Assembly: GCF_000621805.1 (NCBI RefSeq)
Contig: NZ_JHXH01000006.1
Span: 1 to 64,000 of the forward strand
Source of the DNA: Ruminococcus sp. FC2018
Lineage (GTDB): Bacteria > Bacillota > Clostridia > Oscillospirales > Ruminococcaceae
Direction of reading: 5' to 3'
DNA: 64,000 bases
Made by a program: the position numbers and the translations under genes. A model generated the notes under the pieces. It was not told the DNA's origin, did no database searches, and saw only the letters and a program-made list of their open reading frames with translations. Each line of letters begins with the position of its first letter. The stretch's first letter is position 1. Shown piece by piece: positions 32,119 to 41,551 of this stretch.

Positions 32119-33183
32119 ATGGTTAAGCGTCTGAACTACATCGACAATCTGCGGTGGATGACGGTTTCGCTGCTGATAGTTTATCATGCGGCGATAGCCT
32201 ACAACACGTGGGACGAGGCAAATTACATATTCTTTGAGCCTGTAAAGCCGATAGCTGCGGTGGTTTCATTTATAAGCCCGTGGTTCATGCCGATAATGTT
32301 CCTGCTGGCAGGCGTTTCGGCTCGCTTTTCGCTTCAAAAAAGGGGATACCGCACGTTTATAAAAGAGCGTTTTGTGCGCCTTGGTATCCCGTTCGTGTTC
32401 GGGCTGCTCGCTGTAAACCCGATAATGAGCTATGTCGCAGATGTTACTCACAACGGTTACAGCGGCGGATATTTCGCCCACTACACAACGTATTTTACAA
32501 AATTCACCGACCTGACGGGGTATGATGGCGGTTTTACGCTGGGACATTTCTGGTTCCTCGGTGTGCTGATAATTATTTCAATTTTATCCTGTGTGATCAT
32601 CAGGCTGGTCGGAGATACTGACGTGAAAGGCAAAAAGGGGTTTGCCGTTGCCGCAGTGCTGACGGTTGCGGCGATAGCACTGTTTAATGTGGATATTATG
32701 GGCAAAAAAGTTTCCACATATCTGTGCGTTTATCTGCTGGGGTACTATTTTTTCAGCCGGCAAAGCTTTGCGCTGAGCCTTAAAAGATGCAAAATTCCGC
32801 TTGTGATGCTTGCACTTGCGGCAAACATCGCCAACACGGCGATATTTATATTTATAGGCGGACATAAGGATCTTAATACTATCTGCAATTATGCTTCGTT
32901 TGCGCTTGCTGTGCCTGCGCTTATGATACTTGCTCACGATCACCTTGATTTCGCAAACAGCTTTACAAGGTTCAATTCAAGTGTGTCGTATGTGTTCTAT
33001 ATCCTGCATTTCCCGATAGTGATACTGTGCCAGTATTTGCTAAGCCATACAGGTGTCGGCGTTATCCCAAATTTCACTGTGACTGTTTTTATCTGCTATC
33101 CGCTGGTTTATGCGCTGTGCGTGGGAGTGAGAAAGGTGCCGTATCTGCAAGTGCTTTTTGGCTTGTCTGCAAAAAAGAAGTAG
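32119..33183 (+). CDS. Acyltransferase 3 family membrane protein
   Basis: The 354-residue integral membrane protein has about ten hydrophobic segments. The family opening LNYIDNLRWMTVSLLIVYHAA carries the conserved His (about 22) of the acyltransferase-3 fold. The basic patch ARFSLQKRGYRTFIKERFVRLGIP contains the expected Arg. Such proteins O-acylate peptidoglycan, exopolysaccharide or small molecules using cytoplasmic acyl donors. The substrate cannot be assigned. It is a single-gene unit between two biosynthetic operons. Confidence 0.88.
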   Translation: MVKRLNYIDNLRWMTVSLLIVYHAAIAYNTWDEANYIFFEPVKPIAAVVSFISPWFMPIMFLLAGVSARFSLQKRGYRTFIKERFVRLGIPFVFGLLAVNPIMSYVADVTHNGYSGGYFAHYTTYFTKFTDLTGYDGGFTLGHFWFLGVLIIISILSCVIIRLVGDTDVKGKKGFAVAAVLTVAAIALFNVDIMGKKVSTYLCVYLLGYYFFSRQSFALSLKRCKIPLVMLALAANIANTAIFIFIGGHKDLNTICNYASFALAVPALMILAHDHLDFANSFTRFNSSVSYVFYILHFPIVILCQYLLSHTGVGVIPNFTVTVFICYPLVYALCVGVRKVPYLQVLFGLSAKKK

Positions 33184-33257
33184 GAAGTGCGAAAGCCTGC
33201 CTCTATCACAAAATATATTGCGGCGGACAAGCGCACCGCCGCCGGGGTATTTTGCTG

Positions 33258-33286
33258 TTGACTTGACAGGCTTTTTGTGCTATACT
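33258..33286 (+). promoter_or_regulatory. Promoter of ilvB
   Basis: TTGACT (33258-33263), a 17-bp spacer and TATACT (33281-33286). The 39-nt leader is too short for a T-box. Confidence 0.78.
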
Positions 33287-33325
33287 GATTTAAAACAGTA
33301 AATTGCTTATGGAGGTCAGTTTTTT

Positions 33326-34951
33326 ATGAAAATGACGGTAAGTCAGGCTATGGTAGAGTGCCTTAAAGCTGAGGGTATAAATACCGTTTACGGCTATCCC
33401 GGCGCAGCTATCTGCCCGTTTTACGATGAGCTTAAAAAAACCGGGAAGGATATAAAGCACGTGCTTGTGCGCCACGAGGCAAATGCAGGTCACGCTGCCA
33501 ACGGATATGCTCGTATTTCCGGCAAGCCTGCGGTGTGCATCGCCACCTCCGGTCCGGGTGCGACTAATCTTATAACCGCCATAGCTACGGCTTATGCGGA
33601 CTCTATACCTATAATCTGTATCACAGGTCAGGTCAACACCGACCAGATCGGCTCTGATGTTTTTCAGGAGGCGGATATCACAGGTGCGGCTGAACCGTTT
33701 GTCAAGCACAGCTACCTGCTGAAAGACCCTGATGATGTGGCAAGGGTGTTCAAAGAGGCGTTTTATATTTCAGGTACCGGCAGACCGGGTCCTGTGCTCA
33801 TAGACGTACCAATGGACGTCCAGAAGATGACTGTGGATTTCAGCTATCCTAAAAAGTGCGATATAAGAAGCTATAAGCCTACCGGAAAGGGTAACGCCTT
33901 TCAGGTGAAGAAGGTAATGAAAGCACTTTGTGAGGCTGAAAAGCCGCTTATATGTGTAGGCGGAGGCGTTTTTGCCGCCCACGCACAGGAGGAGATAGTG
34001 AAGCTGTCCCACACAATGCAGATCCCCGTTATCACAACTATGATGGGTATTTCTGTGTTCCCGGACGATGATGAGCTGTTCTGCGGAATGATAGGCTCCT
34101 TTGGTATCAAAGCCGCAAATGCAGCTGTAAACCTTTGCGATACGCTTTTCCTTGTGGGAGCAAGAGTGGGTGACAGAGCCGTGAGCACGCCTATGACGCT
34201 TGCAAAGACAACTACTATTATTCACATAGATATCGACCCGGCGGAAATAGGGAAGAATATCGGAACGGATATCCCCCTTGTGGGCGACGCAAAACTGGTG
34301 CTGCAGCAGCTGCTTGAAAAAGCACAGCCAATGAAGCACACACAGTGGCTCAAGGAGCTGAAACAGTACAGAACAAGCTATGAGCCGGTGAAAACTCCCA
34401 AGGGAACAGTTGACCCCAAGGAGTTTATGCTGAGGCTTTCGGCGGCTATGCCTGCAAAGACAACCATTGTGGCGGACGTTGGACAAAACCAGATCTGGAC
34501 CTGTAACAACTATAAATTCTCCAAGGGCGGAAGGCTGCTCACCACAGGCGGTATGGGAACTATGGGCTATTCCATACCTGCTGCTATCGGTGCTAAAATG
34601 GCGGATCCCAAGCGTCCTACTGTTGCTGTATGCGGTGACGGTGCGTTCCAGATGTGTATGATGGAGCTGGCTACTGCCGTTCAGCATGGGGTGGACATCA
34701 AGATCGTGGTTATGACCAACAACAGACTGGGAATGGTGCGTGAGCTCCAGACCGTGGGCTACGGCGACAGACAAACAGCTGTTTTCCTTGACGGTTCTCC
34801 CGACTTTATAAAGCTGGCAAAAGCCTATGGTATCGACGCTTTCCGTGTGGACAGCAGCAGCGACGTGGACAAGGCTGTGGACATGATAGCTAACCACAAG
34901 GGAATATGCCTTGTGGAGGTCGATGTGGAGGATATGTTCCCTACACGCTGA
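33326..34951 (+). CDS. ilvB: Acetolactate synthase large (catalytic) subunit
   Basis: A ThDP enzyme that condenses two pyruvates (or pyruvate plus 2-oxobutyrate) in valine, leucine and isoleucine synthesis. The 541 residues follow the POX fold: N-domain with catalytic Glu in VRHEANAGHAANGYAR, a middle FAD domain (LVGARVGDRA), and a C-domain with the ThDP motif GDGAFQMCMMELATAVQHGVD. GGAGG precedes the ATG. The regulatory subunit gene lies 91 bp downstream and ilvC beyond it, giving an ilvB-N-C order. Confidence 0.95.
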   Translation: MKMTVSQAMVECLKAEGINTVYGYPGAAICPFYDELKKTGKDIKHVLVRHEANAGHAANGYARISGKPAVCIATSGPGATNLITAIATAYADSIPIICITGQVNTDQIGSDVFQEADITGAAEPFVKHSYLLKDPDDVARVFKEAFYISGTGRPGPVLIDVPMDVQKMTVDFSYPKKCDIRSYKPTGKGNAFQVKKVMKALCEAEKPLICVGGGVFAAHAQEEIVKLSHTMQIPVITTMMGISVFPDDDELFCGMIGSFGIKAANAAVNLCDTLFLVGARVGDRAVSTPMTLAKTTTIIHIDIDPAEIGKNIGTDIPLVGDAKLVLQQLLEKAQPMKHTQWLKELKQYRTSYEPVKTPKGTVDPKEFMLRLSAAMPAKTTIVADVGQNQIWTCNNYKFSKGGRLLTTGGMGTMGYSIPAAIGAKMADPKRPTVAVCGDGAFQMCMMELATAVQHGVDIKIVVMTNNRLGMVRELQTVGYGDRQTAVFLDGSPDFIKLAKAYGIDAFRVDSSSDVDKAVDMIANHKGICLVEVDVEDMFPTR

Positions 34952-35042
34952 TTGATAATTTATCAATCATTAGTTCACAATAATATAACAAATAGATGAT
35001 ATACTTTCAAGTGGACATTTAATCGGATTCGGAGGTTTTTTG

Positions 35043-35543
35043 ATGAAGCATACAATTTCTGTCCTTGTTGAAAACCACAGCGGCGTTCTTTCAAGGATCT
35101 CGGGACTTTTTTCAAGACGAGGCTTCAATATCGAAAGTCTTGCAGTGGGACCTACCCACGACCCCTCTATCTCAAGGATCACAATAGTTGCCGACGGCGA
35201 CGAGCATACCGTTGAGCAGATCGAAAAGCAGCTCAACAAGCTTATCGAGGTCATCAAGGTCAAGACTTTTGCAAAGGACGAGTTCCTTGCAAGAGAGCTG
35301 ATGATTGTAAAGCTTACCGTTTCTCCCGAAAAGAGAAGCGAGGTAATGACCATTGCGGAGATAATCAACGCAAAGGTAATGGATGTTACTCTTACCACAA
35401 TGACGCTGGAGATATGCGATACATACGCACAGCTTTGCAGATTTGAGGAGATAATCGCTCCTTACGGCATTATCGAAATGGTAAGAACAGGCACGGTTGC
35501 CATTGAAAAGGGCAGCGAAACATTCAGCCCGAAGAAAAACTAA
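35043..35543 (+). CDS. ilvN: Acetolactate synthase small (regulatory) subunit
   Basis: The 166-residue subunit confers valine feedback control on IlvB. It opens with the ACT domain KHTISVLVENHSGVLSRISGLFSRRGFNIESL and continues with the standard C-terminal regulatory domain (about 80-160). I choose ATG 35043 over the TTG just before it because the GGAGG is then 7 nt away. A short perfect inverted repeat (ATTGATAA/TTATCAAT) lies in the gap after ilvB, at 34951-34967. Confidence 0.95.
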   Translation: MKHTISVLVENHSGVLSRISGLFSRRGFNIESLAVGPTHDPSISRITIVADGDEHTVEQIEKQLNKLIEVIKVKTFAKDEFLARELMIVKLTVSPEKRSEVMTIAEIINAKVMDVTLTTMTLEICDTYAQLCRFEEIIAPYGIIEMVRTGTVAIEKGSETFSPKKN

Positions 35544-35585
35544 GTACCACACAGCCGTAAGGCTGAAAAATAGTAAACTATTTAA

Positions 35586-36626
<1,041 letters not shown>

Positions 36627-36635
36627 TTAAAACGC

Positions 36636-36669
36636 AAAAGGACAGCTCATTACGGGCTGTCCTTTTTTC
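36636..36669 (+). terminator. Terminator of ilvC
   Basis: AAAAGGACAGC pairs with GCTGTCCTTTT, followed by a T-run. Confidence 0.9.
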
Positions 36670-36685
36670 ACTCAAAAAAATAAAA

Positions 36686-36719
36686 CGGACAGCTCGTTTT
36701 GAACTGTCCGCTTTTTTGT
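36686..36719 (-). terminator. Terminator of cdd (minus strand)
   Basis: AAACGGACAG pairs with CTGTCCGCTTT, with an A-rich flank that reads as a T-run on the minus strand. The stem core GGACAGCTC matches the ilvC terminator, suggesting duplication. Confidence 0.8.
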
Positions 36720-36720
36720 A

Positions 36721-37137
36721 CTATTTCCCAAGCATTTCAGGTCCGAAGCTCTCGGGAAGAAGCTGTTCAAGCGTCATCTCTTTGTAGTCCGTTTCCGACC
36801 TTGCAAAGATGACCGCAAGCTTTTTCGGGTCGCAGAATTCCCGCATTACCTGCCTGCATATGCCGCAGGGAGGGCAGTAGTCGCTTGCCGAGTAGTTTGC
36901 ACCGCCCACAATGGCGATAGCTTCGATCTCCTTTTCGCCGCAGGCAACGGCGTGGGATATGGCGTTTCTTTCAGCGCAGATACCCGCAGGATAGGATGCG
37001 TTTTCAACGTTTACTCCCGTGTATATCTTTCCCGAGCTGCAAAGCACCGCAGCTGCCACGTTGTATCCCGAGTAGGGCGCATATGAGTTTACCAGGCAGT
37101 CAAGTGCCTCACGGATAAGCTGTTTTCTGTCTGTCAT
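36721..37137 (-). CDS. cdd: Cytidine deaminase
   Basis: It hydrolyses cytidine or deoxycytidine to uridine for pyrimidine salvage. The 138-residue tetrameric-type zinc enzyme has the catalytic CAERNAI motif (zinc Cys and proton-shuttle Glu) and the PCGICRQVMREF motif with the other two zinc Cys. The ATG at 37137 has AGGTGA upstream; the in-frame GTG at 37146 overlaps that site. It is the last gene of a four-gene minus-strand run with trmB. Confidence 0.96.
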   Translation of the reverse strand: MTDRKQLIREALDCLVNSYAPYSGYNVAAAVLCSSGKIYTGVNVENASYPAGICAERNAISHAVACGEKEIEAIAIVGGANYSASDYCPPCGICRQVMREFCDPKKLAVIFARSETDYKEMTLEQLLPESFGPEMLGK

Positions 37138-37158
37138 TTTTATCACCTGCTTTTTGAG

Positions 37159-37833
37159 CTATTGTCCTGTCATATACGCTTCAAGACGGTAGATCGGCAA
37201 TCCCATCTGCGAGAATCGTGTTTCGTATTCTGTCATTATGTTGCCTTCAAAGCTGCTGTTGTGCAGGTCAAGGCTTACGTTTTTAAGCCCGAAGCCGTTA
37301 GCGGTGAACTGCTCGATAGAGAACTCAAAAAAATGCATATTGTCTGTTTTCTGATGTATCTCTCCGCCGTGCTTCAGCAGCTTTTTGTAGATCTCAAGAA
37401 AGCCTTTGTGCGTCAGTCTGTGCGAGGCGTAGGTATTCTTTGGGAATGGGCAGCTGAAATTCAGGTATATAAGCCCTATGGATCTTTCGGGGATATAGCA
37501 GTCCAGATACTCCGCATTTCCCCGCATGAAAAAAAGATTGGGGACGCTGAGCTGTATCGCACTTTCCGCAGCGTCAACGATAACGTTGCTGGACTTTTCC
37601 ACCGCAAGCACGTTAAGCTCCGGGTGCTGTCTTGCAAACTCGATAGCGAATTGTCCCTTGCCGCAGCCTATCTCCAGTATCACAGGATTGTGGTTGCCGA
37701 ACAGGGAATTGTAGTCCAGCAGAGATTTTTCGCTCTTATCCTGAAAATTCTTTTCGTTTCTGTCCATATATATTATCCTGTCGCCGCAGCCCTCAAGCCT
37801 TGCGTCAAGATTCTTTTTTCTCCTCATCCTCAT
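37159..37833 (-). CDS. trmB: tRNA (guanine-N7-)-methyltransferase, variant signature
   Basis: It methylates G46 of tRNA using S-adenosylmethionine. 224 residues; the start MRMRRKKNLDARLE is typical, the SAM motif is VILEIGCGKGQFAIEFA, and MTEYETRF near the end is conserved. The usual FSDPWPKKRH signature reads FSCPFPKNTYASHR: Asp is Cys (TGC codon) and Trp is Phe. Because this Asp is near-invariant, activity may be altered. Its start overlaps the end of the upstream membrane-protein gene by 29 bp, implying coupled translation. Confidence 0.9.
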   Translation of the reverse strand: MRMRRKKNLDARLEGCGDRIIYMDRNEKNFQDKSEKSLLDYNSLFGNHNPVILEIGCGKGQFAIEFARQHPELNVLAVEKSSNVIVDAAESAIQLSVPNLFFMRGNAEYLDCYIPERSIGLIYLNFSCPFPKNTYASHRLTHKGFLEIYKKLLKHGGEIHQKTDNMHFFEFSIEQFTANGFGLKNVSLDLHNSSFEGNIMTEYETRFSQMGLPIYRLEAYMTGQ

Positions 37834-38401
37834 GGGGTGAAGCCGCTCCTTTCTGTTTCCTGTTTTTCAGGTACGTTATAAGCATAGCAATGTCAAATAT
37901 CGCAGCAACTAATGCTGTTAAGACAATAAAATACGTCAGCATAAATGAAAAGTCGGGAATGATCTTTTCAGCATTGTCCCAAAGAGTGTACTTGCTGCCG
38001 TTTATCTCAACCTGACTGTAACCGTGGCTGCGGCTGTTTGATGTGCAGACCGCAACCTCGCCCACCAGCCTGCTTATCCACGGCAGCTTTACATCATCGG
38101 TGGAAACAACATATTCATCGGAAGAAAACAGGGTGTGGGAACTGAAAAAATAGTAGCCGTCCTGCTCTTTTTCAAAATAAACACCGCCAAGTATAGTCGA
38201 ATTGTGGACATTGTATTCTGAGCGTGCGGATTCTATCACCGAGGTATTTACAGCGATTATCACGCCGCAAACCACTGCCACCGCAGCAAGTATGATGTTC
38301 ACAAGCATTATGCGGTGCTTTTTTGAGCCTTTAATTGATCTGACAGCGTGATAAAGCGCAAATGCAGCAATTATCACACCGAATATTATCGTGACTATCA
38401 T
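37805..38401 (-). CDS. Three-TM membrane protein of unknown function
   Basis: A 198-residue protein I do not recognise. It has an N-terminal membrane segment (about 1-19), a second (about 33-55), an extracytoplasmic domain (about 58-155) and a C-terminal membrane segment (about 160-183), ending in a highly charged tail (HEDEEKKES). GAGGTAAG precedes the ATG. It overlaps trmB by 29 bp and lies 11 bp after the 38413-38937 gene, so all belong to one minus-strand operon. Confidence 0.7.
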   Translation of the reverse strand: MIVTIIFGVIIAAFALYHAVRSIKGSKKHRIMLVNIILAAVAVVCGVIIAVNTSVIESARSEYNVHNSTILGGVYFEKEQDGYYFFSSHTLFSSDEYVVSTDDVKLPWISRLVGEVAVCTSNSRSHGYSQVEINGSKYTLWDNAEKIIPDFSFMLTYFIVLTALVAAIFDIAMLITYLKNRKQKGAASPHEDEEKKES

Positions 38402-38412
38402 GTTCTTACCTC

Positions 38413-38937
38413 TTATTTCATGTTGTGCTCAAACCAGTCCTTGTCAGAGGTGCATTTGAGCCATTTGGTACATGAGCCGGTCAGTGCGTTCTCGTAAGGG
38501 TAAACGTTGAGCATTATCTCAGGCTCGTCGTCACCGCTGTAAACAGGGGTGACTTTAAAGCTTATGTCCTTGCTGATTATGCTTGAAAGGGCATCTTCTA
38601 TTGTCTGTCCCTTGGCAACACGCTGGGTGGCGTCGGCAATTTTCAGATCATGCAGCTTTGCCTGATATATCTTTTTGCCGTCTTTTTTGGTCACAAGGGG
38701 CATACTCAGCTTTCTTGGCACCAGTTTGCCTTTGTGCTGCTGCATTATCTCAAGGTCCTTGAGCTTGACCTCTCCGCTGTCGATAGCCTCTCCCGAAAAG
38801 GAAACACACAGCCCCTTTTCAGACGACTTTCCATCGCTTGAAACGGAGAAGGAAAACCTCATCCCGTCTATCATTATCTTTCCGCAAGCGGAAAAATCAA
38901 GCTTTACGGGCAGCTCTTTCTTTCTGAATATCCGCAT
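38413..38937 (-). CDS. Soluble hypothetical protein
   Basis: A protein of about 174 residues with no signal peptide, membrane segment or recognised motif. It is mixed alpha/beta, with a Lys-rich N-terminus (MRIFRKKELPVK), a beta-rich first half and Trp near the C-terminus (TKWLKCTSDKDWFEHNMK). I prefer ATG 38937 because GAGGGTGAG lies 4-5 nt upstream; longer in-frame starts lack a site. It is the first gene of the operon that ends with cdd. Function unknown. Confidence 0.65.
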   Translation of the reverse strand: MRIFRKKELPVKLDFSACGKIMIDGMRFSFSVSSDGKSSEKGLCVSFSGEAIDSGEVKLKDLEIMQQHKGKLVPRKLSMPLVTKKDGKKIYQAKLHDLKIADATQRVAKGQTIEDALSSIISKDISFKVTPVYSGDDEPEIMLNVYPYENALTGSCTKWLKCTSDKDWFEHNMK

Positions 38938-39061
38938 TTTACTCACCCTCATCCTTTTACGGAACAATAAAAAAACAACACATTCAGTATAGCATACTTT
39001 GAGTAAAAAGAAAAGCCCTTTTTTATTGTCATATTTTATAATTTTTAATAAATTATTCTTG

Positions 39062-39090
39062 TTGCATTTTCGGTTTGAATGTGATATACT
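39062..39090 (+). promoter_or_regulatory. Promoter of the ior operon
   Basis: TTGCAT (39062-39067), a 17-bp spacer and TATACT (39085-39090). The leader holds a 7-bp hairpin (39142-39148 with 39158-39164) just ahead of the iorA start region, which could affect initiation. Confidence 0.75.
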
Positions 39091-39185
39091 AGATAAAAGT
39101 GTTCTTATAATGCTTGATTTGTGTAAATAGAGTGAAATCTATCGCCTTGGGGCTATAAAGGCGAATGAAAGGAAAGATACAGATT

Positions 39186-40913
39186 ATGAAAAAACTTATG
39201 CTTGGAAACGAAGCGGTCGCCAGAGGACTTTACGAAGCAGGCTGCCGTATCGCATCGGCATATCCCGGTACCCCTTCAACGGAGATAACCGAGACACTGG
39301 CGAAGTATGATGAGGTGTACGCCGAGTGGGCACCTAACGAAAAGGTGGCTATGGAGGTGGCTCTGGGTGCATCTATTGCAGGTGCAAGGAGCTTTTGCGC
39401 TATGAAGCACGTGGGACTCAATGTTGCTGCCGACCCGCTTTATACCGCAGGCTACACAGGTGTAACAGGAGGAATGGTAATTGCTGTTGCTGACGACCCG
39501 GGAATGCACTCGTCGCAGAACGAGCAGGATTCAAGGCACCATGCTATCGCATCCAAGACACTTATGGTGGAGCCTTCCGACTCTGCGGAGTGTAAGGAGT
39601 TCGCTATCAAGGCTTATGAGCTTTCCGAGAGGTTTGACAGCCCTGTTCTGTTAAGACTGTCAACAAGAGTTTCACACTCCCAGTCGGCTGTTGAGCTTTG
39701 CGACAGAGTTGAAAAGGATCTTATACCATATGAAAAGAATATCGACAAGTACGTTATGATGCCTGCAAAGGCTATAAAGCGTCACCCGATAGTTGAGGAC
39801 AAGCTGAAGGCTGCTGCGGAGTTTGCAGAAACCAGCGACCTCAACAGAGTAGAAATGGCTGATACAAAGATAGGCGTTATCACAGCAGGCATCTGCTACG
39901 AGTACGCAAAGCAGGCTCTTGGCGACAAGGCAAGCTTTCTCAAGCTTGGTATGATAAACCCTATGCCTACAAAGCTTATCAGGGATTTTGCCGCAAAGTG
40001 CGATAAGGTATATGTTATCGAGGAGCTTGATGGTATAATCGAAAGCCATTGCAAAAACATCGGCGTTGACGTTATCGGAAAGGAGCTTTTCGGCTACATC
40101 GGCGAAATATCCCAGACTATCGTTTCCGAAAAGATACTCGGCACAAAGCCGGAGTTTGATACGTTCGCAGAGAATGTCCCTGTAAGACCTCCTGTAATGT
40201 GCGCAGGCTGCCCTCACAGAGGATTGTTCTACTGCCTTAAAAAGCTGGGCGTTACCGTTTCGGGTGACATCGGCTGCTATACCCTGGGTGCAACAGCTCC
40301 GCTGAACGCTATGGATTCCACCATATGCATGGGCGCATCTATCTCGGCACTGCACGGCTTTAACAAGGCTCTGGGCGAAAAGGCAGAGAAGAACTCTGTT
40401 GCTGTTATCGGCGACTCCACCTTTATGCACAGCGGTATGACAAGCCTTGTGAACGTGGCATATAACGCTACAAATTCCACAGTCATAATCCTTGACAACT
40501 CTATCACAGGCATGACAGGTCACCAGCAGAACCCGACAACAGGCAAGAACCTCAAAGGCGATCCCGCCGCTGCCGTAAATCTCGTTGACCTGTGCCACGC
40601 CATCGGCATAAAGAGCGTGAGAGTCGTTGACCCTTACCACATGGCTGAAACCGAGGCTGTCATCAAGGAAGAACTTGCTAAGGATGAGCCGAGCGTCATC
40701 ATCTCACGCAGACCTTGTGCGCTGCTGAAATATGTTAAGCACAATCCACCCCTTAAAGTTGATAACGATAAGTGTGTAGGCTGCAAGCAGTGCCTGAAGA
40801 TAGGCTGCCCTGCAATATCAATGCACGACGGAAAGTCCGTTATCGACCACACACAGTGCGTGGGCTGCGGAATCTGCACCGAGATGTGTAAGCTCGGCGC
40901 TATCGTAAAGTAA
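39186..40913 (+). CDS. iorA: Indolepyruvate:ferredoxin oxidoreductase, alpha subunit
   Basis: The catalytic ThDP subunit (about 575 residues) interconverts aryl-pyruvates and aryl-acetyl-CoA plus CO2 with ferredoxin. The N-terminal pyrimidine-binding domain has YPGTPSTEI. The PP domain has the ThDP motif GDIGCYTLGATAPL and IGDSTFMHSG. The C-terminal ~50 residues carry two [4Fe-4S] motifs (CVGCKQCLKIGCP and CVGCGICTEMC). ATG 39186 begins with the family-typical MKKLMLGNEA; ATG 39165 is an alternative with a closer AAAGG. iorB, paaK and an ACT gene follow. Confidence 0.94.
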   Translation: MKKLMLGNEAVARGLYEAGCRIASAYPGTPSTEITETLAKYDEVYAEWAPNEKVAMEVALGASIAGARSFCAMKHVGLNVAADPLYTAGYTGVTGGMVIAVADDPGMHSSQNEQDSRHHAIASKTLMVEPSDSAECKEFAIKAYELSERFDSPVLLRLSTRVSHSQSAVELCDRVEKDLIPYEKNIDKYVMMPAKAIKRHPIVEDKLKAAAEFAETSDLNRVEMADTKIGVITAGICYEYAKQALGDKASFLKLGMINPMPTKLIRDFAAKCDKVYVIEELDGIIESHCKNIGVDVIGKELFGYIGEISQTIVSEKILGTKPEFDTFAENVPVRPPVMCAGCPHRGLFYCLKKLGVTVSGDIGCYTLGATAPLNAMDSTICMGASISALHGFNKALGEKAEKNSVAVIGDSTFMHSGMTSLVNVAYNATNSTVIILDNSITGMTGHQQNPTTGKNLKGDPAAAVNLVDLCHAIGIKSVRVVDPYHMAETEAVIKEELAKDEPSVIISRRPCALLKYVKHNPPLKVDNDKCVGCKQCLKIGCPAISMHDGKSVIDHTQCVGCGICTEMCKLGAIVK

Positions 40914-40938
40914 TTCATACCGAAAGGAATGTACATAA

Positions 40939-41514
40939 ATGGAAACGAGATCAATTATGATAGTGGGCGTGGGCGGACAAGGCTCGCTGCTCGCTTCAAG
41001 ACTTATAGGAAACGTCCTGCTGCAGCAGGGGTATGACGTAAAGGTGTCCGAGGTACACGGCATGAGCCAGAGAGGCGGCTCGGTGGTCACCTATGTTAAA
41101 TACGGCGACAAGGTTTATTCGCCTGTTGTGGAAAAGGGAGAGGCTGATATTATAATCAGCTTTGAGACCCTTGAGGCAGCAAGATATGTGCCTTTCCTGA
41201 AAAAAGGCGGACATATCGTGCTCTCTACCCAGCAGATAGACCCGATGCCTGTTATAAACGGTGCGGCAGTTTATCCCGAGAATATAGTAGGAAAGCTCAA
41301 AGATATGGGAATTGATGTTATAGCTGTCGACGCTCTGAAGATAGCAGAGCAATGCGGCAACGCCAAGGCTTCAAACGTGGTGCTTATGGGGGTTGTGTCC
41401 ACAAAAATGCCGTTTGACGAGGCTTGCTGGAACAAGGCTGTGGAGGAATGTGTGCCGGCTAAGTTCCTGGAGCTTAACAAGAAAGCATTTGCAATGGGCA
41501 GGCAGGCAAACTGA
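40939..41514 (+). CDS. iorB: Indolepyruvate:ferredoxin oxidoreductase, beta subunit
   Basis: A 191-residue gamma-type domain that pairs with IorA and forms part of the CoA/ThDP site. The opening IMIVGVGGQGSLLASRLIGN and the block KVSEVHGMSQRGGSVVTYVK are family signatures. It starts 25 bp after iorA with AAAGGA upstream. The IorAB complex can run toward 2-oxoacid synthesis if reduced ferredoxin is available. Confidence 0.95.
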   Translation: METRSIMIVGVGGQGSLLASRLIGNVLLQQGYDVKVSEVHGMSQRGGSVVTYVKYGDKVYSPVVEKGEADIIISFETLEAARYVPFLKKGGHIVLSTQQIDPMPVINGAAVYPENIVGKLKDMGIDVIAVDALKIAEQCGNAKASNVVLMGVVSTKMPFDEACWNKAVEECVPAKFLELNKKAFAMGRQAN

Positions 41515-41551
41515 GGTCGTAGTTTTTTAGTTCACAAAGGAGTGAGAGGCA

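Noticed and set aside
33770-34966. Long minus-strand open frame opposite ilvB
   Set aside because: It lies wholly antisense to a clear acetolactate synthase gene, is rich in His/Cys/Ser as expected from a mirrored frame, and has no ribosome site.
34951-35042. T-box or attenuator between ilvB and ilvN
   Set aside because: Only a short 8-bp inverted repeat is present. There is no T-box sequence and no terminator followed by a T-run.
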